From assembly GCA_037176725.1 (NCBI GenBank), contig JAZBRS010000020.1:82406001-82470000 (forward strand): a DNA stretch of 64,000 nt, read 5' to 3'. Positions 22,988 through 33,249 of this stretch are shown in pieces; the stretch's first letter is position 1, and every line of letters begins with the position of its first letter. The stretch is from Posidonia oceanica (Eukaryota; Streptophyta; Magnoliopsida; Alismatales; Posidoniaceae). The notes beneath the pieces were generated by a model. It was not told the DNA's origin, did no database searches, and worked only from the letters and a program-made list of their open reading frames with translations. The translations under genes were made by a program, and so were the position numbers.

Positions 22988-24365
22988 AATTGATGGCATA
23001 GAATTAGGCACAATAGGCAAGTCTAACAATAATCATCTAAGCCAATCAGCTTCTATACCTGCTAGGTCTAATGCTATAATTTCAGCCTTAGTTGTTGACC
23101 TAGAGATTAAAATTTGTTTTGAAGATTTCCATGATATAGCTCTACTTCCTAAAAGGAAAGCATAACCACTAGTAGACTTAACTTTAGTTGAAGTAGGTGC
23201 CCAATTAGCATCACAATAGGCTTCTAGTATTTTAGGATTACTAGAATAATGCAACACATAATCACTTGTGGCTTTTAAATAAGCAAATACTCTATTTATA
23301 GCTTCCCAATGTTTCTTATTAGGATTTATAATATATCTACTCAGGATATTTACAGCACATGCAATATCAGGTCTTATGCAATTAGTAAGATACATGAGAC
23401 TGCCAATAATTTAAACATATCTAGGTTGAGCTACAGGAGAACCATCATGTTTATGCAATTTTAATGCTATATTAATAGGACTACAAGCAGACTTAATATT
23501 AGAGAAATTAAATTTCTTGATTGAATTTTCAACATAATGTGTTTGAGATAAAGTAATTCCACTTGAAGTTCTAATTATTTTGATTCCTAGAATTACATCA
23601 GCTTGTCCTAAATCTTTCATATCAAAGTTTTTGGACAATAACTTTTAGTCTCATAAATCACATTTATATCAGAACCAAATATAAGTATGTCATCTATATA
23701 GAGACACAGAATTACACATTTATCACCAATCATTTAGCTATACACACATTTATCGTAATCATTGATAGCAAATCTAGCAGAAGTGATGAAAGATTGACTT
23801 TAACCAACATGAAAAGAATGTGAAATGAATGGTGAATGGTGAAGTTAATTAATGTATTATGCCATATTCTTCACATTATTTTTGAATCTCAGTTGAAGTA
23901 TATTCTCCTCCCCTATCTGATCTCAGTTTCTTTATTAATTTTCCTGTTTATCTTTCTGCCATAGCTTTGTAAATTAAGAATTTTTATATAACTTCACCTT
24001 TATGTTTCATAAGATATACATGACAATATCTAGAAAAATCATCTATAAAAGTTATGAAGTATCTTTTACCTCCTCTAGTTAATTCACCATTCATTTCACA
24101 TATATCTGTGTGAATTAATTCTAATAACTTAGTCTCTCTATGTTGAACTGATTTAAATGGTTTTTTAGGTCTTAGCTTCAACACATGTTTGGCATTTCTC
24201 ATGTATGTCATTTTGAGGTTTCGGAATTAACTCTAAATTCATCATTCTACTCATACAATCTTTATAAACATGTCCTAATCTTTCAAGGACCACATGTATT
24301 AGATATGGAAGTAAGAAACAGAAGATGGAGATTAATCCTAGAATCCTTGTTACAAAAGAAACTAA
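22988..24365 (-). pseudogene. Ty1-copia pol remnant: integrase, RT and RNase H pieces
   Basis: Minus strand, in order: GAG-pre-integrase fragment with ERLGHVYKDCMSRMMN and IHEKCQTCVEAK (about 24280-24170). Next is the integrase core start LLELIHTDICEMNGEL and FITFIDDFSRYCHVYLMKH (about 24125-23995). Then a deletion, RT with LYIDDILIFGSD (about 23700-23670), KDLGQADVILGIKI, and the RNase H start PDIACAVNILSRY, EAYCDANWA, KSTSGYAFLLG, SRSTTKAEI (23395-23040). The integrase C-terminus and most RT motifs are missing. Gag and 5' LTR are absent; the element is cut at about 24285, and the last 80 bases before the MITE are unassigned. Confidence 0.85.
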
Positions 24366-24394
24366 GGGCCCATTTGGTTGAGATTTTGGGAGAG
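24366..24394. mobile_element. Left end of a Tourist-like MITE
   Basis: GGGCCCATTTGGTTGAG..., preceded by TAA at 24363-24365. Its other end is at 47745, beyond element D. The first 60 or so bases of the MITE, read across the D insertion, pair with the reverse complement of its right end. See the right part at 47158-47745. Confidence 0.8.
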
Positions 24395-27300
24395 TGTAGT
24401 AATCTTGAAATTCGGATCGTCCATGCACGATGCCAAAGCTCGCGTGCACCGATCGGAACTAGGTTCACTATATGCAGGTGAATCTGAGGAGGAAACTCGA
24501 CTCAAAAGACACCGAAAATAGGGACAAAAATCAAAGGAAAAAAGGAAAAAGAGAGTCGCCACCTAATTTTATTAAAACCGAAAAAACTAGGAAAAGCGGA
24601 TAAGGAACATGCAAGGAAAGCTAATGCAATTAGAAAGCATGCGAAAACAATGCAAATGCGCGACACAAGGTCGATGCAACCTAGAGAAGGGTAAGGACTC
24701 CTGTTACATGTGGGGAAGGTGTTAGGCACTCCCGATACACCCGAGGAATCGATCTTTCTAGGCTTTCTCGCTCGCATGTGCAGGAATGTCGGCAATTACT
24801 TGCCTTTTACTATATGCCCGAGGGCGATGGATGCTATGCATGCCTAATGCTTTAAATGCCTAAGTGCCTAAAAGCTATGCAGAGGGGAACTAAACGTGCA
24901 ACCTATAGGCTCAGCGATGCTGCTAGGGTTCCGAACGGGCAAGCCCTGGCTCGTAAGAACACCTAGGCAGTAAGCATCACTATCCTAATGCAGTTGCAGG
25001 CGGAAAAGCAAAACGGCGGTGAAACATGCAATGCGATGCGACATACAGCATGGGTTTACAAAGGATGCAAGCTTTGCAGATATGCCAGAAATCAGATTAA
25101 AACAAGAAACGCGATAAAGTGGCGGTAAGCGAAGCTTAGGAAACTAGCATACAAGCAAATGAGCTAAAGGGGCGAAATGCAATGCGGCAAACGGGGGATA
25201 ACAACTGCTATATGGCCTGTAGTGTGGGTCGCTGGCCTTCTGGGCAACCAGGCTAGTCGCCTGTAGCATAGGTAGCCGCACAGGTCGCCTCTAGAGGTGG
25301 CAGCCGGACCATGCAGAGTCCAGACAGCACATTATCGCCCCGGTGAAGCTAGCAAATTTAATCAAAACCAGAAAATGATTGTGTGGCAGTACAGAAGACA
25401 TGCCAGAGAAATAAATCATGCAAGCGAAATGCAAAAGCGGCCGCGACGCAAGACGGCAAAGCAAGGGCAAAGGGACTGCCTGAAACAGGGCTTAGCCACC
25501 AGTCACAGAGGCGGCTGTGCAAGTCGTCTCCCTGACAGGCAGCAGCCCTTGCTGCAGACCTTCCAAACAGCAAACTTAAGCGAGCGATTATGCTATGCAA
25601 ATGACTTAGAAACATGCAAATGATTACATGCAACTAAAGATGGCATATCAGGGTATACATGCAAGCTAACAGATGGGAAAATGGGTGCATGGGTTGCCAG
25701 CTACGGCGGCCCAAAGGTGGCCGGAGGAACTGTCGGATTTGCAGTTGAGTCGCCGTCCTAGATGGCGGCTCAACCTGCAAACCCATGTACCAAACAGCCA
25801 ACTTCTGGGCTAGATCTGGAATCCATGCCATGCGAAACTTGGAAACTAATGATGCAAACTTGCAGAGGAACAAACCACGAGTGTAAAGAAGTAAACAGCA
25901 AGCCAAACGGGGGTCTGGGCAATGAGGTAAGCCAGCGCAAAGTCAGGCCGACGGTCTATTGGGTTGCAGTCAGTCGCCCCTTGGAGAGGCGGCCTGACTA
26001 GAAACCAGCTGACCGGACAACCAACTTTAGAGCCAAGCCCCACTCCCGACACACAAGCAAACATAGATCTAAGCATACACAGTTATAGACTAAACATCCA
26101 AGCATACATAGCAACAATTAGAAAGCAAATAGAAGGCCTAGGCTGCCGGGGATGCTGGCCCAAAGTCGGACCGACAGCAGCTGCTCTGTAGCTGGCCGCC
26201 GCTCAAAGCGGCGCCCAACCTGGAAGTCTAGGGGACTTCGCTAGCGAGCTATGCTCTCCACGCGATAGGGAAGAGGCCGGCGATGATCGGGGAACGTCCG
26301 CGATGTTCCCACAATCCTAACCATGCCTTTGGCATGGCGGGAGGTGGCCTGGATCACTCCACCCACCTCAGCCCCTTTTGCACCATCGTGACTATTGGAG
26401 GCCGATCGCTCGTGCAACCAACAACCCGAGAGCTAGGCTAGGAAGCGTCGCGAGGTAAGGGGGGATGCTTGGGAGTGATCATCGGATGAGGAGAGGGGCC
26501 GACGCCCCTTTTCCCGCCTTCGCCGGAGCTTACCGGCGAAGCCGCACCACCATAGCCGCTGGCACGGCTAAGGGCGCAAGGAGGATGGTGGCCAAGGCGG
26601 CCGCGAGGGGTGGAGGTCCGGGAATGTTCCCATACCCTCAGGCATGCAAGAGGATCAGAGATCCTATCTCAATTCGCTCACCAGAGTTGCGGCCAAGGAG
26701 GTGGAAGACGCTTCGCCGGTGCAAGTTTGGAGGCCAATTGCGGGCAGAGGAGGGCACGGCATTGCTCGCCAAAGGTGGGGATCGCTCAAGGCGAGATCCA
26801 GGATTGCACAGGTGCTCTCAGAATGCAAATGTGAAGGCAAGAGAGTGGGTGAGGTCGTGTCGAAGTTGCTGCCACGAAGTAGTTTTGTTCAAAGAGGAGA
26901 AAGAAGGGGAAGCGACGGCGTGGCAGGCAAAGGCCAGAGGCGAGCTGTGAGGGGCTGTGAGAGGGCGCGGGAGCCAAGGACAGTCAGAGGCGGTGGCTGG
27001 AGATTCGGTGGAGTGGCAGTGAGGGGGTGAGTCTACGGGAAGGCCGGCGGCAGAAGACGGTGACCGGTGGCAGGGAGTAACTCCCGTTTGGCGCGTAGTG
27101 CGTGGCCTTAGCGACGAGTAACTCCGGAGGGGACGAGTGTGGTAGGTGGCGATGACCGGTGGTGGCCGCGCAGGCAAGCTTGGGCGGTGGACTGAGTTAT
27201 AGTCTAATTGCCGCAACACATGGCTTCTGACTTAGTCGCCACTCAAAGTTGCGACCAAGTCCAGTCGCCGCAACACATGGCGTCTGACTCAGTCGCCACT

Positions 27301-27526
27301 CAAAGTTGCGACCAAGTCAAATCGCCTGTGCATGTAGTGCCTGAACGTGCAAGTCAGTGGCTGGGCTGCAAATGGGCTTGGGCTTAGGTTAGGTTATGAT
27401 AATGAGTTGGGTTTGAGAGAAAAGGTGGTTTTGGGTTGGATTTGGGTTAGGTTTTGCAATGCCTTCCTCTAAGCCAACTTCCAGCAATTTTCCACCTAAA
27501 AGGCCTGTTAAAACGGGGTGTCTACA
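24395..27526 (-). mobile_element. 3' LTR of element D
   Basis: 3132 bp. The plus strand reads TGTAGTAATC...GTGTCTACA, so the minus strand reads TGTAGACACCCC...GATTACTACA. It carries the conserved GTTAGGCACTCCC block (about 24690-24765), the GCTCAGCGATGCTG...AGTAAGCATCACT block (24909-24981), and a primer-site-like word GAGTCGCCACC at about 24555. The half nearest the internal region (about 26.3-27.4 kb) is GC-rich and resembles the corresponding part of the other LTR throughout. Confidence 0.95.
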
Positions 27527-27542
27527 GATGCCCCTCCCTGAG
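27527..27542 (-). promoter_or_regulatory. Polypurine tract of element D
   Basis: The minus strand reads CTCAGGGAGGGGCATC immediately before the LTR start TGTAGACACC. It primes plus-strand DNA synthesis in this class. The same tract is at 5147-5162, and the AGGGGCATC core also precedes LTR G at 6428-6436. Confidence 0.85.
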
Positions 27543-28019
27543 CAAGGTCAAGCAAAGCGAGACCATGGCTCAAGGTAGACAAGACACCCTGCCTGACATC
27601 GGCAGGAGCACAGAAGCTATTGGCGTGAGTCACTTATCCGGCGGATGCACCGGAAATCATGACTCGCTGCCGCGATGCAAAAATGCAGATGCAGGTGCAG
27701 ATGTGAATGCCGATGCGATGCATGCTAATGCAGCTAATTTGCCACACAGTGCTATGATAAAGGAATGCAGCGCTGATGCGAAGGGACGCTAAGAAGGCTA
27801 CGATGCAATGCAGAAATTTGGCAGTTAGTCCAAATTTGCGCAAAAAGGGGCGCCAGACAAGACTAACGGGCTTGAAGTCCGGGCAGTTAGGGCTGCCAGG
27901 CCGGAGAGGGGCAAGCGGGTTGGCAGAAGCCGTGTGAAGGGGCAGAAACCCGAAACACGTGCGAGAAGGGGGCATCTTCTCCTACCGAACCGGAGGGCAG
28001 ACAAAAAGCAAAAGGAAAA
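27543..28019 (-). other. 3' untranslated region of D next to the polypurine tract
   Basis: No coding region. The first 130 bases match 5163-5290 of the left element. The plus strand then has a run of GATGCA and AATGCNGATGC words (27675-27730), another low-complexity patch, before the tandem array starts. Confidence 0.5.
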
Positions 28020-29250
28020 ACGAAAAAAGCAAGGCTGGTCCTCGCGCGAGGAAACAGCCAAAGACCCCGTCCCGTGCACACGAAGTCGAGCAAAAGCTTG
28101 TCCTCGCCTGAGGAAACAAGCAGGCCTATCCTCACACGAGGAAACAGGCGGGGGACTTCATCCGCATGGAGCGAAGCCGCCAGAGGGTGCTTGTCCTCGC
28201 CCGAGGAAGAAAGCGGGCCTGTCCTCGCACGAGGAAGCAGGCGGTGGACTTCGTCCACACGAAGCGAAGTCACCAGGGGGGTGCTTGTCCTCGCCCGAGG
28301 AAACAAGTGCGGGTTCCGTGAGGACAGAACCGAGCAAAGGCTTGTCCTCGCACGAGAAAACAAGCGGGCCTGTCCTCACACGAGGAAACAGGCGGGGAAC
28401 TTCGTCTGCACGGACCGAAGCCGCCAGAGGGTGCTTGTCCTCACCCGAGGAAGCAAGCGGGCCTGTCCTCGCACGAGGAAGCAGGCGGGGGACTTCGTCT
28501 GCACAGAGCAAAGCCGCCAGGGGGTGCTGTCCTCGCCCGAGGAAACAAGCACAGGTTCCATGCAGACGGAACCGAGCAAAGGCTTGTCCTCGCACGAGTA
28601 AGCATGCGGGGGGGGCTCCGTGCAGACGGAGTCGAAGGGGCTTGTCCGCGTAAGAGGAAGCAAGCGGGCCTGACCTTGCACAAGGAAATAGGCAAGGGAC
28701 TTCGTTTGCACCAAACGGAGTAACCTAGGGGGGCTTGTCCTCACACGAGGAAACAAGCAGGGCTGATCCTCGCACGAGGAAACAGACAGGAGACTCCATT
28801 CACACCAAACGGGGTCTCCCAAAAGGGGGCTTGTCCTCGACTGAGGAAGCAAGCAGGCCTGACCTCGCACGAGGAAACAGGCAGGGGACTTCGTCTGCAT
28901 GGAGCGAAGTCACTGGGGGGTGCTTGTCCTCGCCCGAGGAAGCAAGCGGGCCTATCCTCGCATGAGGAAACAAGCGGGGGACTTCGTCTGCACAGAGCGA
29001 AGTCGCCAGGGGGTGCTTGTCCTCGCCCGAGGAAGCAAGCGGGGCCTGACCTTGCACGAGGAAATAGGCAGGGACTTCGTTTGCACGGAGCGAAGTAGCT
29101 AGGGGGCACACATAGGCTTGTCCTTGGTCGAGGAACAAGCAGGCCTGATCCTCGCACAAGGAAACAGGCAAAAACTTCGTCCGCACGGAGCTTGCGCTAA
29201 GGCTTGTCCTCGCACGATGGAACAAGTAGAGGACTCCGTGCACCAAACGG
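28020..29250. repeat. Tandem array of about 94-bp units made of nested hairpins (D 3' UTR)
   Basis: Around a dozen degenerate units. A typical unit contains three palindromes in a row: CTTGTCCTCGCCCGAGGAAACAAG-like, CCTGTCCTCGCACGAGGAAACAGG-like, and ACTTCGTC...GAGCGAAGT. Some units replace the last with GGTTCCGT...ACGGAACC. Copies of GGTGCTTGTCCTCGCCCGAGG start near 28186, 28280, 28430, 28919 and 29013, giving a period of 94-95. Long ORFs cross it on both strands because stops are rare, not because it codes. Tandem repeats in the 3' untranslated region are known for Tat/Ogre elements and are a suspected source of satellite DNA. Confidence 0.9.
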
Positions 29251-30170
29251 AGTCACGCAGAGAGAAAAGAAAAGGGAAAGGGGAGCGATACCACAGGGCA
29301 GCAAAAAAAGATGCCCCTGGTATCAGGAATGATACTAGGGGATAGCTGAAGCGTCCCTGGCATCGAAAAATGAGGAAATGCAGACAAAACTGACGTGTTT
29401 GCCGAACGAGTAGTTAGGGATACTAGCCCGGAGGATGATCCGAGTGAAAGCACTGTGGTCTTGCTTGCTTTGGCGGCGTGGGTCTATAGAGATTCCGGCA
29501 CGTGGCTTGGTTGTTGGGGAGGCTTTGCCTGCGGCTCTTTTGTGCTGAGAGTCCTGGTTGCTGCTCCTGGCTCTCTGAAATGCTTGATGTATTTCCTACA
29601 GCATCCTAGCAGGAACAGATATGCAAAATGCGGGGCATGCGACACAATCTAATGACTAGAAACATCTTTGCATTGATTGAACTTTGATTACATGCCTATG
29701 CCAGGCCAAAAGTTACAACATGATTCAAAAAGACTGAAAGCAGGTAGCTGCACAGATGCCCTAGCTGATTCGGGCCTTCTTGGACTTCTTGGAGTCAGGG
29801 AACTGGGAGGCGCCAGGCGGGATCTCGTTGATAGGCCAGAGTCCCTACACTTCAATGACATACTCAAGAGTGCATCTTGAGCCTTGGACAGCTGCAATGT
29901 ATGTCGACTGCACCCTGTGCTGCATCAAGTCTGCTAGCTCTGCTGTGGCAGCTGTTGAGTTGAGGTTATAGGGCTGCAGGAGGCAGGGCACGGTGCTATC
30001 AACAAAGGCGCCCTGTTGGAAGCCAAACTGCCGCATGACCCGAATAGGGTGGTATTCCACACCTCCAGTGAACCCTAGCAGCACCACGAGTCACATGTCG
30101 TGGGCACCAAAGAAGACAGTGAATGGCTCAGCTGCGGATGGGATGATACGCCAAGTTACTGCATCATCCG
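29251..30170 (-). other. D 3' region between array and PMD-like ORF
   Basis: No domain recognised. A near-perfect hairpin lies at 29314-29341 (CCCCTGGTATCA, four-base loop, TGATACTAGGGG), which on the minus strand also shows the polypurine-like core AGGGGCATC. The remainder may include the degraded C-terminal end of the ORF at 30171-30962, since minus-strand codons without recognisable homology run on from it. Confidence 0.45.
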
Positions 30171-30962
30171 TCAGCTTGGACATCTTCTCATACTCTTCTG
30201 GGACGCTCTTGATGGTCCTTGCATGGCCGCTGCTGCAGTATGTCTCGATGGCATGCCTCTAGGGTGCAGAATATCCATCTCTAGGTGTGCGGCTAGCCAG
30301 ATTTGCACGAGTACTCCACAGGCGTAGAAGTGGCGGCAGCGGTGTGAGACGCGATCCAGTGCACGGTAGGTCTCTGCTAGGACAACCGGTGCCAGGTCAA
30401 GTTGCTGGGTTGTCACGGCGAGTGCGATCTTGACGACCTCCATTGCGATTATCATCCGGCCATGGCTGAAGATTAGCTCACCCAGGAAGCGGGTGACAAA
30501 ACCCCGAAGCCATAGCTCGTCTCCTAGCTCAGCACGCTTGTTTACAACTTCGTCGAAGTATGCCAGGCGGAGCATGGGTGCAGGTCCACTGTTGCAGACT
30601 AATATTTGCTAGCAGTGCACTGTGGAGAGCCCAGTTAGCTAGCTTAGAGCTGCTGCATAGCCGTCACGCCTCATGAAGACTGTCGGTCCCATGATCCTAG
30701 AGAAGCCGCAGATCAGGCATGCTTCTTCCAGCGTGGGCGTCAGCTCTATCCTCCCGAAGCGGAAGACATGATGCGTTGGCTTCCAGAATCTTGCAGCAGC
30801 GCATATGAGATGTCGGTTCACTTCCACGTTAGCAGCCTTTAGAAGCTTGGACAGTATGCTCCAGGTGCGCAACCTCTCGTGGTCACCCTCGGCGAGCTTG
30901 CTAATCCACTTGTGTAGGGTCTCAGAGCAAGGCATGGGGGTCACTAGAGTAGGGTAACCCAT
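30171..30962 (-). pseudogene. Plant-mobile-domain-like (PMD / DUF7745-type) ORF in element D
   Basis: One minus-strand frame from ATG at 30960-30962, about 263 codons, interrupted by TAG at 30639-30641 and another near 30610. The motifs are: an N-terminal KWISKLAEGDHERLRTWSIL, then WKPTHHVFRFGRIELTPTLEEACLICG (residues about 63-89), the hydrophobic 'FRFG--ELTPTLEE' signature of plant mobile domains. Farther on are ELIFSHGRMIIAMEVVKIAL, VLAETYRALD and GVLVQIWLAAHL. PMD proteins (MAIN, MAIL1) act in silencing and genome maintenance, and PMDs are also found inside plant transposons. The ORF is in the same orientation as pol, between integrase and the 3' LTR. Whether it helps the element is unknown. 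The family call rests on motif memory. Confidence 0.65.
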
Positions 30963-32275
30963 TGCGCAGGAGGGAGAGTGCAGGCAGTTGATGCAGAATC
31001 TTCAGGTACCTGTGGCCAAAGATGCAGTTTGTTAGATCAGGTGCAGGCACGTAACCACTGGCTGATAAAGGGGCATAATTCAATGCTAGCAAAGCAGTTA
31101 AACATGTTCAACAGTTGGCATTCAAATGCAGATATTAAGCACATTCAAGCAAAAGGCGACTCTGTCTGCGCAGGAGAAGGCTGGTAGGAGCTCTGGACCA
31201 GCATGGCTTGAAGGTGGTCGATGCATGCTTGACAGAAGTACTGTCTTAGTGCCGAGCCAAGTATCGTAGAGCGGGAAGCTAAAGAAGAGGGAATGATTGA
31301 TGCTGTGCATGTATACGTGGTTTGTGATTGATATGCATAGATATGTGCATGAATTATGATTGCTATGCTATAGATATATGCATGATTTATGATATGCTGT
31401 AGCCCTCAGCATATGTTGTGCTTAGCGCCTGCTGTAGAGGAAGAGAACGGTCCCTGACTCACTGGACTCTACTCAAACTACTAACTTGCTGGTGGCGCTC
31501 TGGAAAGGGTTATTACAGTGCTTGGGTGGTAGTGTAGTGAGGACAGGCTCCATGCCAAACTCTCAAGGACCTACACCTACTCTTTTCATTTTTTGCTTCT
31601 TTTGCTCCCTCATAGGCGTGCAGGTTTCCCCTATCCTTAACTTGGAGGTAACGGGCACCTGGTTTGAAGCTGGGGAGCTGCTTACTAGGCAGGGGTGGCT
31701 AGGCCCTCTAGCACTTGTGGGTTTGCCAGGCGCGAACTTCGGCTCCTCTCCAAGGGAAGTTGGAGGGACGAGGTTACGCTGCACGCTTCTATCTCTAGGG
31801 CCTACTTCTGTCTTCGCCTTCTATTTGCCTCTTTTCTTTTATGCCCATGCTCAGGCATATATTCTTTTATGGCTCACGCTCTTGCTCATACCCTAGCATT
31901 CTATCTCCCTCAAGAGGTGCAAGTCCTAGGGGGTTTGGGTACGTCACCTGTTCTCACTTGAAGGGTGGCTCCCTCACTAGCTAAGACATCTAAGTAGTGT
32001 CAGGTGAGGTAGGGTAGACTCCTTCCAGAGCAGGCAAGCACTTCTGATTTCATCATCGGGCCAAATGCAATGCATGATTTTTGCTGATGATTTTTTTTGG
32101 ATTTTGAATGAGATATGCCGAAAGAGGTGAAAACGCATGGATATGTGCAAAGGGTGCAAGAATGCAGAGGAGCAGGTTTGGAATGCACAAGAATGTACAA
32201 AGGTGCTGATAATGCAAAGGATAGGACGAGAGAGAATGCTCTGCAAGGCGAGGGCCGAACTACTGATAGTACTTC
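30963..32275 (-). other. Spacer between integrase and PMD-like ORF in element D
   Basis: No recognised coding domain. The left part has AT-rich ATGCATAG/GATATGCAT words (about 31300-31410). A C/T-rich stretch with several ORFs on the plus strand lies at 31480-31960; they are antisense to the element and unsupported. This could hold a subgenomic leader or intron for the PMD-like ORF, but nothing in the sequence proves it. Confidence 0.4.
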
Positions 32276-33244
32276 TTGAGGTAGCATGCGTTGACCGGCT
32301 CTGACTGCCCAGTCTGGTCCATGTCCTCAAGAATGGCTGCACCGACAGAGAAAGCTTGCTTGACCACGAAGGGGCCGTGCCAGTTGGGTTGGAATTTGCC
32401 TCGACCGTCTGGTAGGTGGATGGCTCGCAGGACGAGATCTCCTAGCTAGAAGCTTCTAGGCAGCACTTTCTTCAGATACGCTCTGGCCATACGCTTCTAG
32501 TAGCAACAAGCGTTGTGCATTGCTTGCAATCTGCGCTCGTCAATCAGGTTGAGCTGGACGCAGCGGTCCTCAACCCACTCTGCTTCTTCCAGCTCAGCTT
32601 CCTATAGGATCCGCAGCGAGGGGATCTCTACATCAATAGGCAACACTGCTTCCATGCCGTATGCCAGCGAGTACGGGGTGGCTCTTGTCGAGGTCCGAAC
32701 TGATGTCCTGTACGCCCAGAGTGCATATGGGAGCTTGTCATGCCAGTCCTTGTGGGTTGCTGCCATCTTCTTCATGATTTTCACGATGTTTGTGTTGCAG
32801 ACTCCCCTGCTCCATTCATCTGCGGTCGATAGGGCAAGGATCGGTGATGCTTGATTTGGAGATTTTGCAGGTATTCCTCGATCCTCTTTGCAATGAAGTT
32901 TGAGCCGTTGTCAAAGATGATAGCATGCGGGACCCCGTACCGGGCGACGATGTTGTTTCTGATGAATTTCTCTGTCGCCGCGGCTGTGATTGCTTTGTAG
33001 GAGGTTGCTTCCACCCACTTGGTGAAGTAGTCTATCGCTACCAGAATGAAGTGATGACCATTTGAAGCAGCAGGGTGTATAGCACCGATGATGTCAATCC
33101 CCCAGGTGGAGAAGGGCCATGGCGACGACATATTGTGCAACTCCTATGAGGGAGCACCGATAAAGTTACCATGGATCTGGTAGTTGTGGCATCTACGCAC
33201 AAACTGACAGTAGTCTACCTCCATGGTTGACTAGAAGTAGCCTT
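32276..33244 (-). pseudogene. Element D integrase, core and C-terminal part
   Basis: The minus strand encodes the end of the zinc-binding region (VDYCQFVRRCHNYQIHGN, about 33222-33169), then the catalytic core: WGIDIIG with the first Asp near 33095, VAIDYFTKWVEA, and IIFDNGSNF with the second Asp near 32912. After YRPQMNGAGE the frame shifts (about 32805) and continues with KDWHDKLPYALWAYRTSVRTSTRATPYSLAYG (32757-32662). The C-terminal GPFVVKQAF and VNACYLKKYY follow, ending at about 32276. Integrase inserts the cDNA into the genome. TAG stops at about 33232, 33145, 32602, 32497 and 32451 kill it. The N-terminal half of the zinc finger lies on the other side of the solo LTR. Confidence 0.88.
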
Positions 33245-33249
33245 GCAAC

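Noticed and set aside
26465..27030. Arg/Gly-rich ORFs shared by 26.5-27.0 kb and 46.1-46.7 kb
   Set aside because: The regions are the two LTRs of one element, so similarity is expected; frames differ by shifts and have no recognised domain.
27887..29246. Long ORFs on both strands in the hairpin array (up to 239 codons)
   Set aside because: They follow the tandem repeat, are open on both strands and contain only repeated peptides; no start context or homology.
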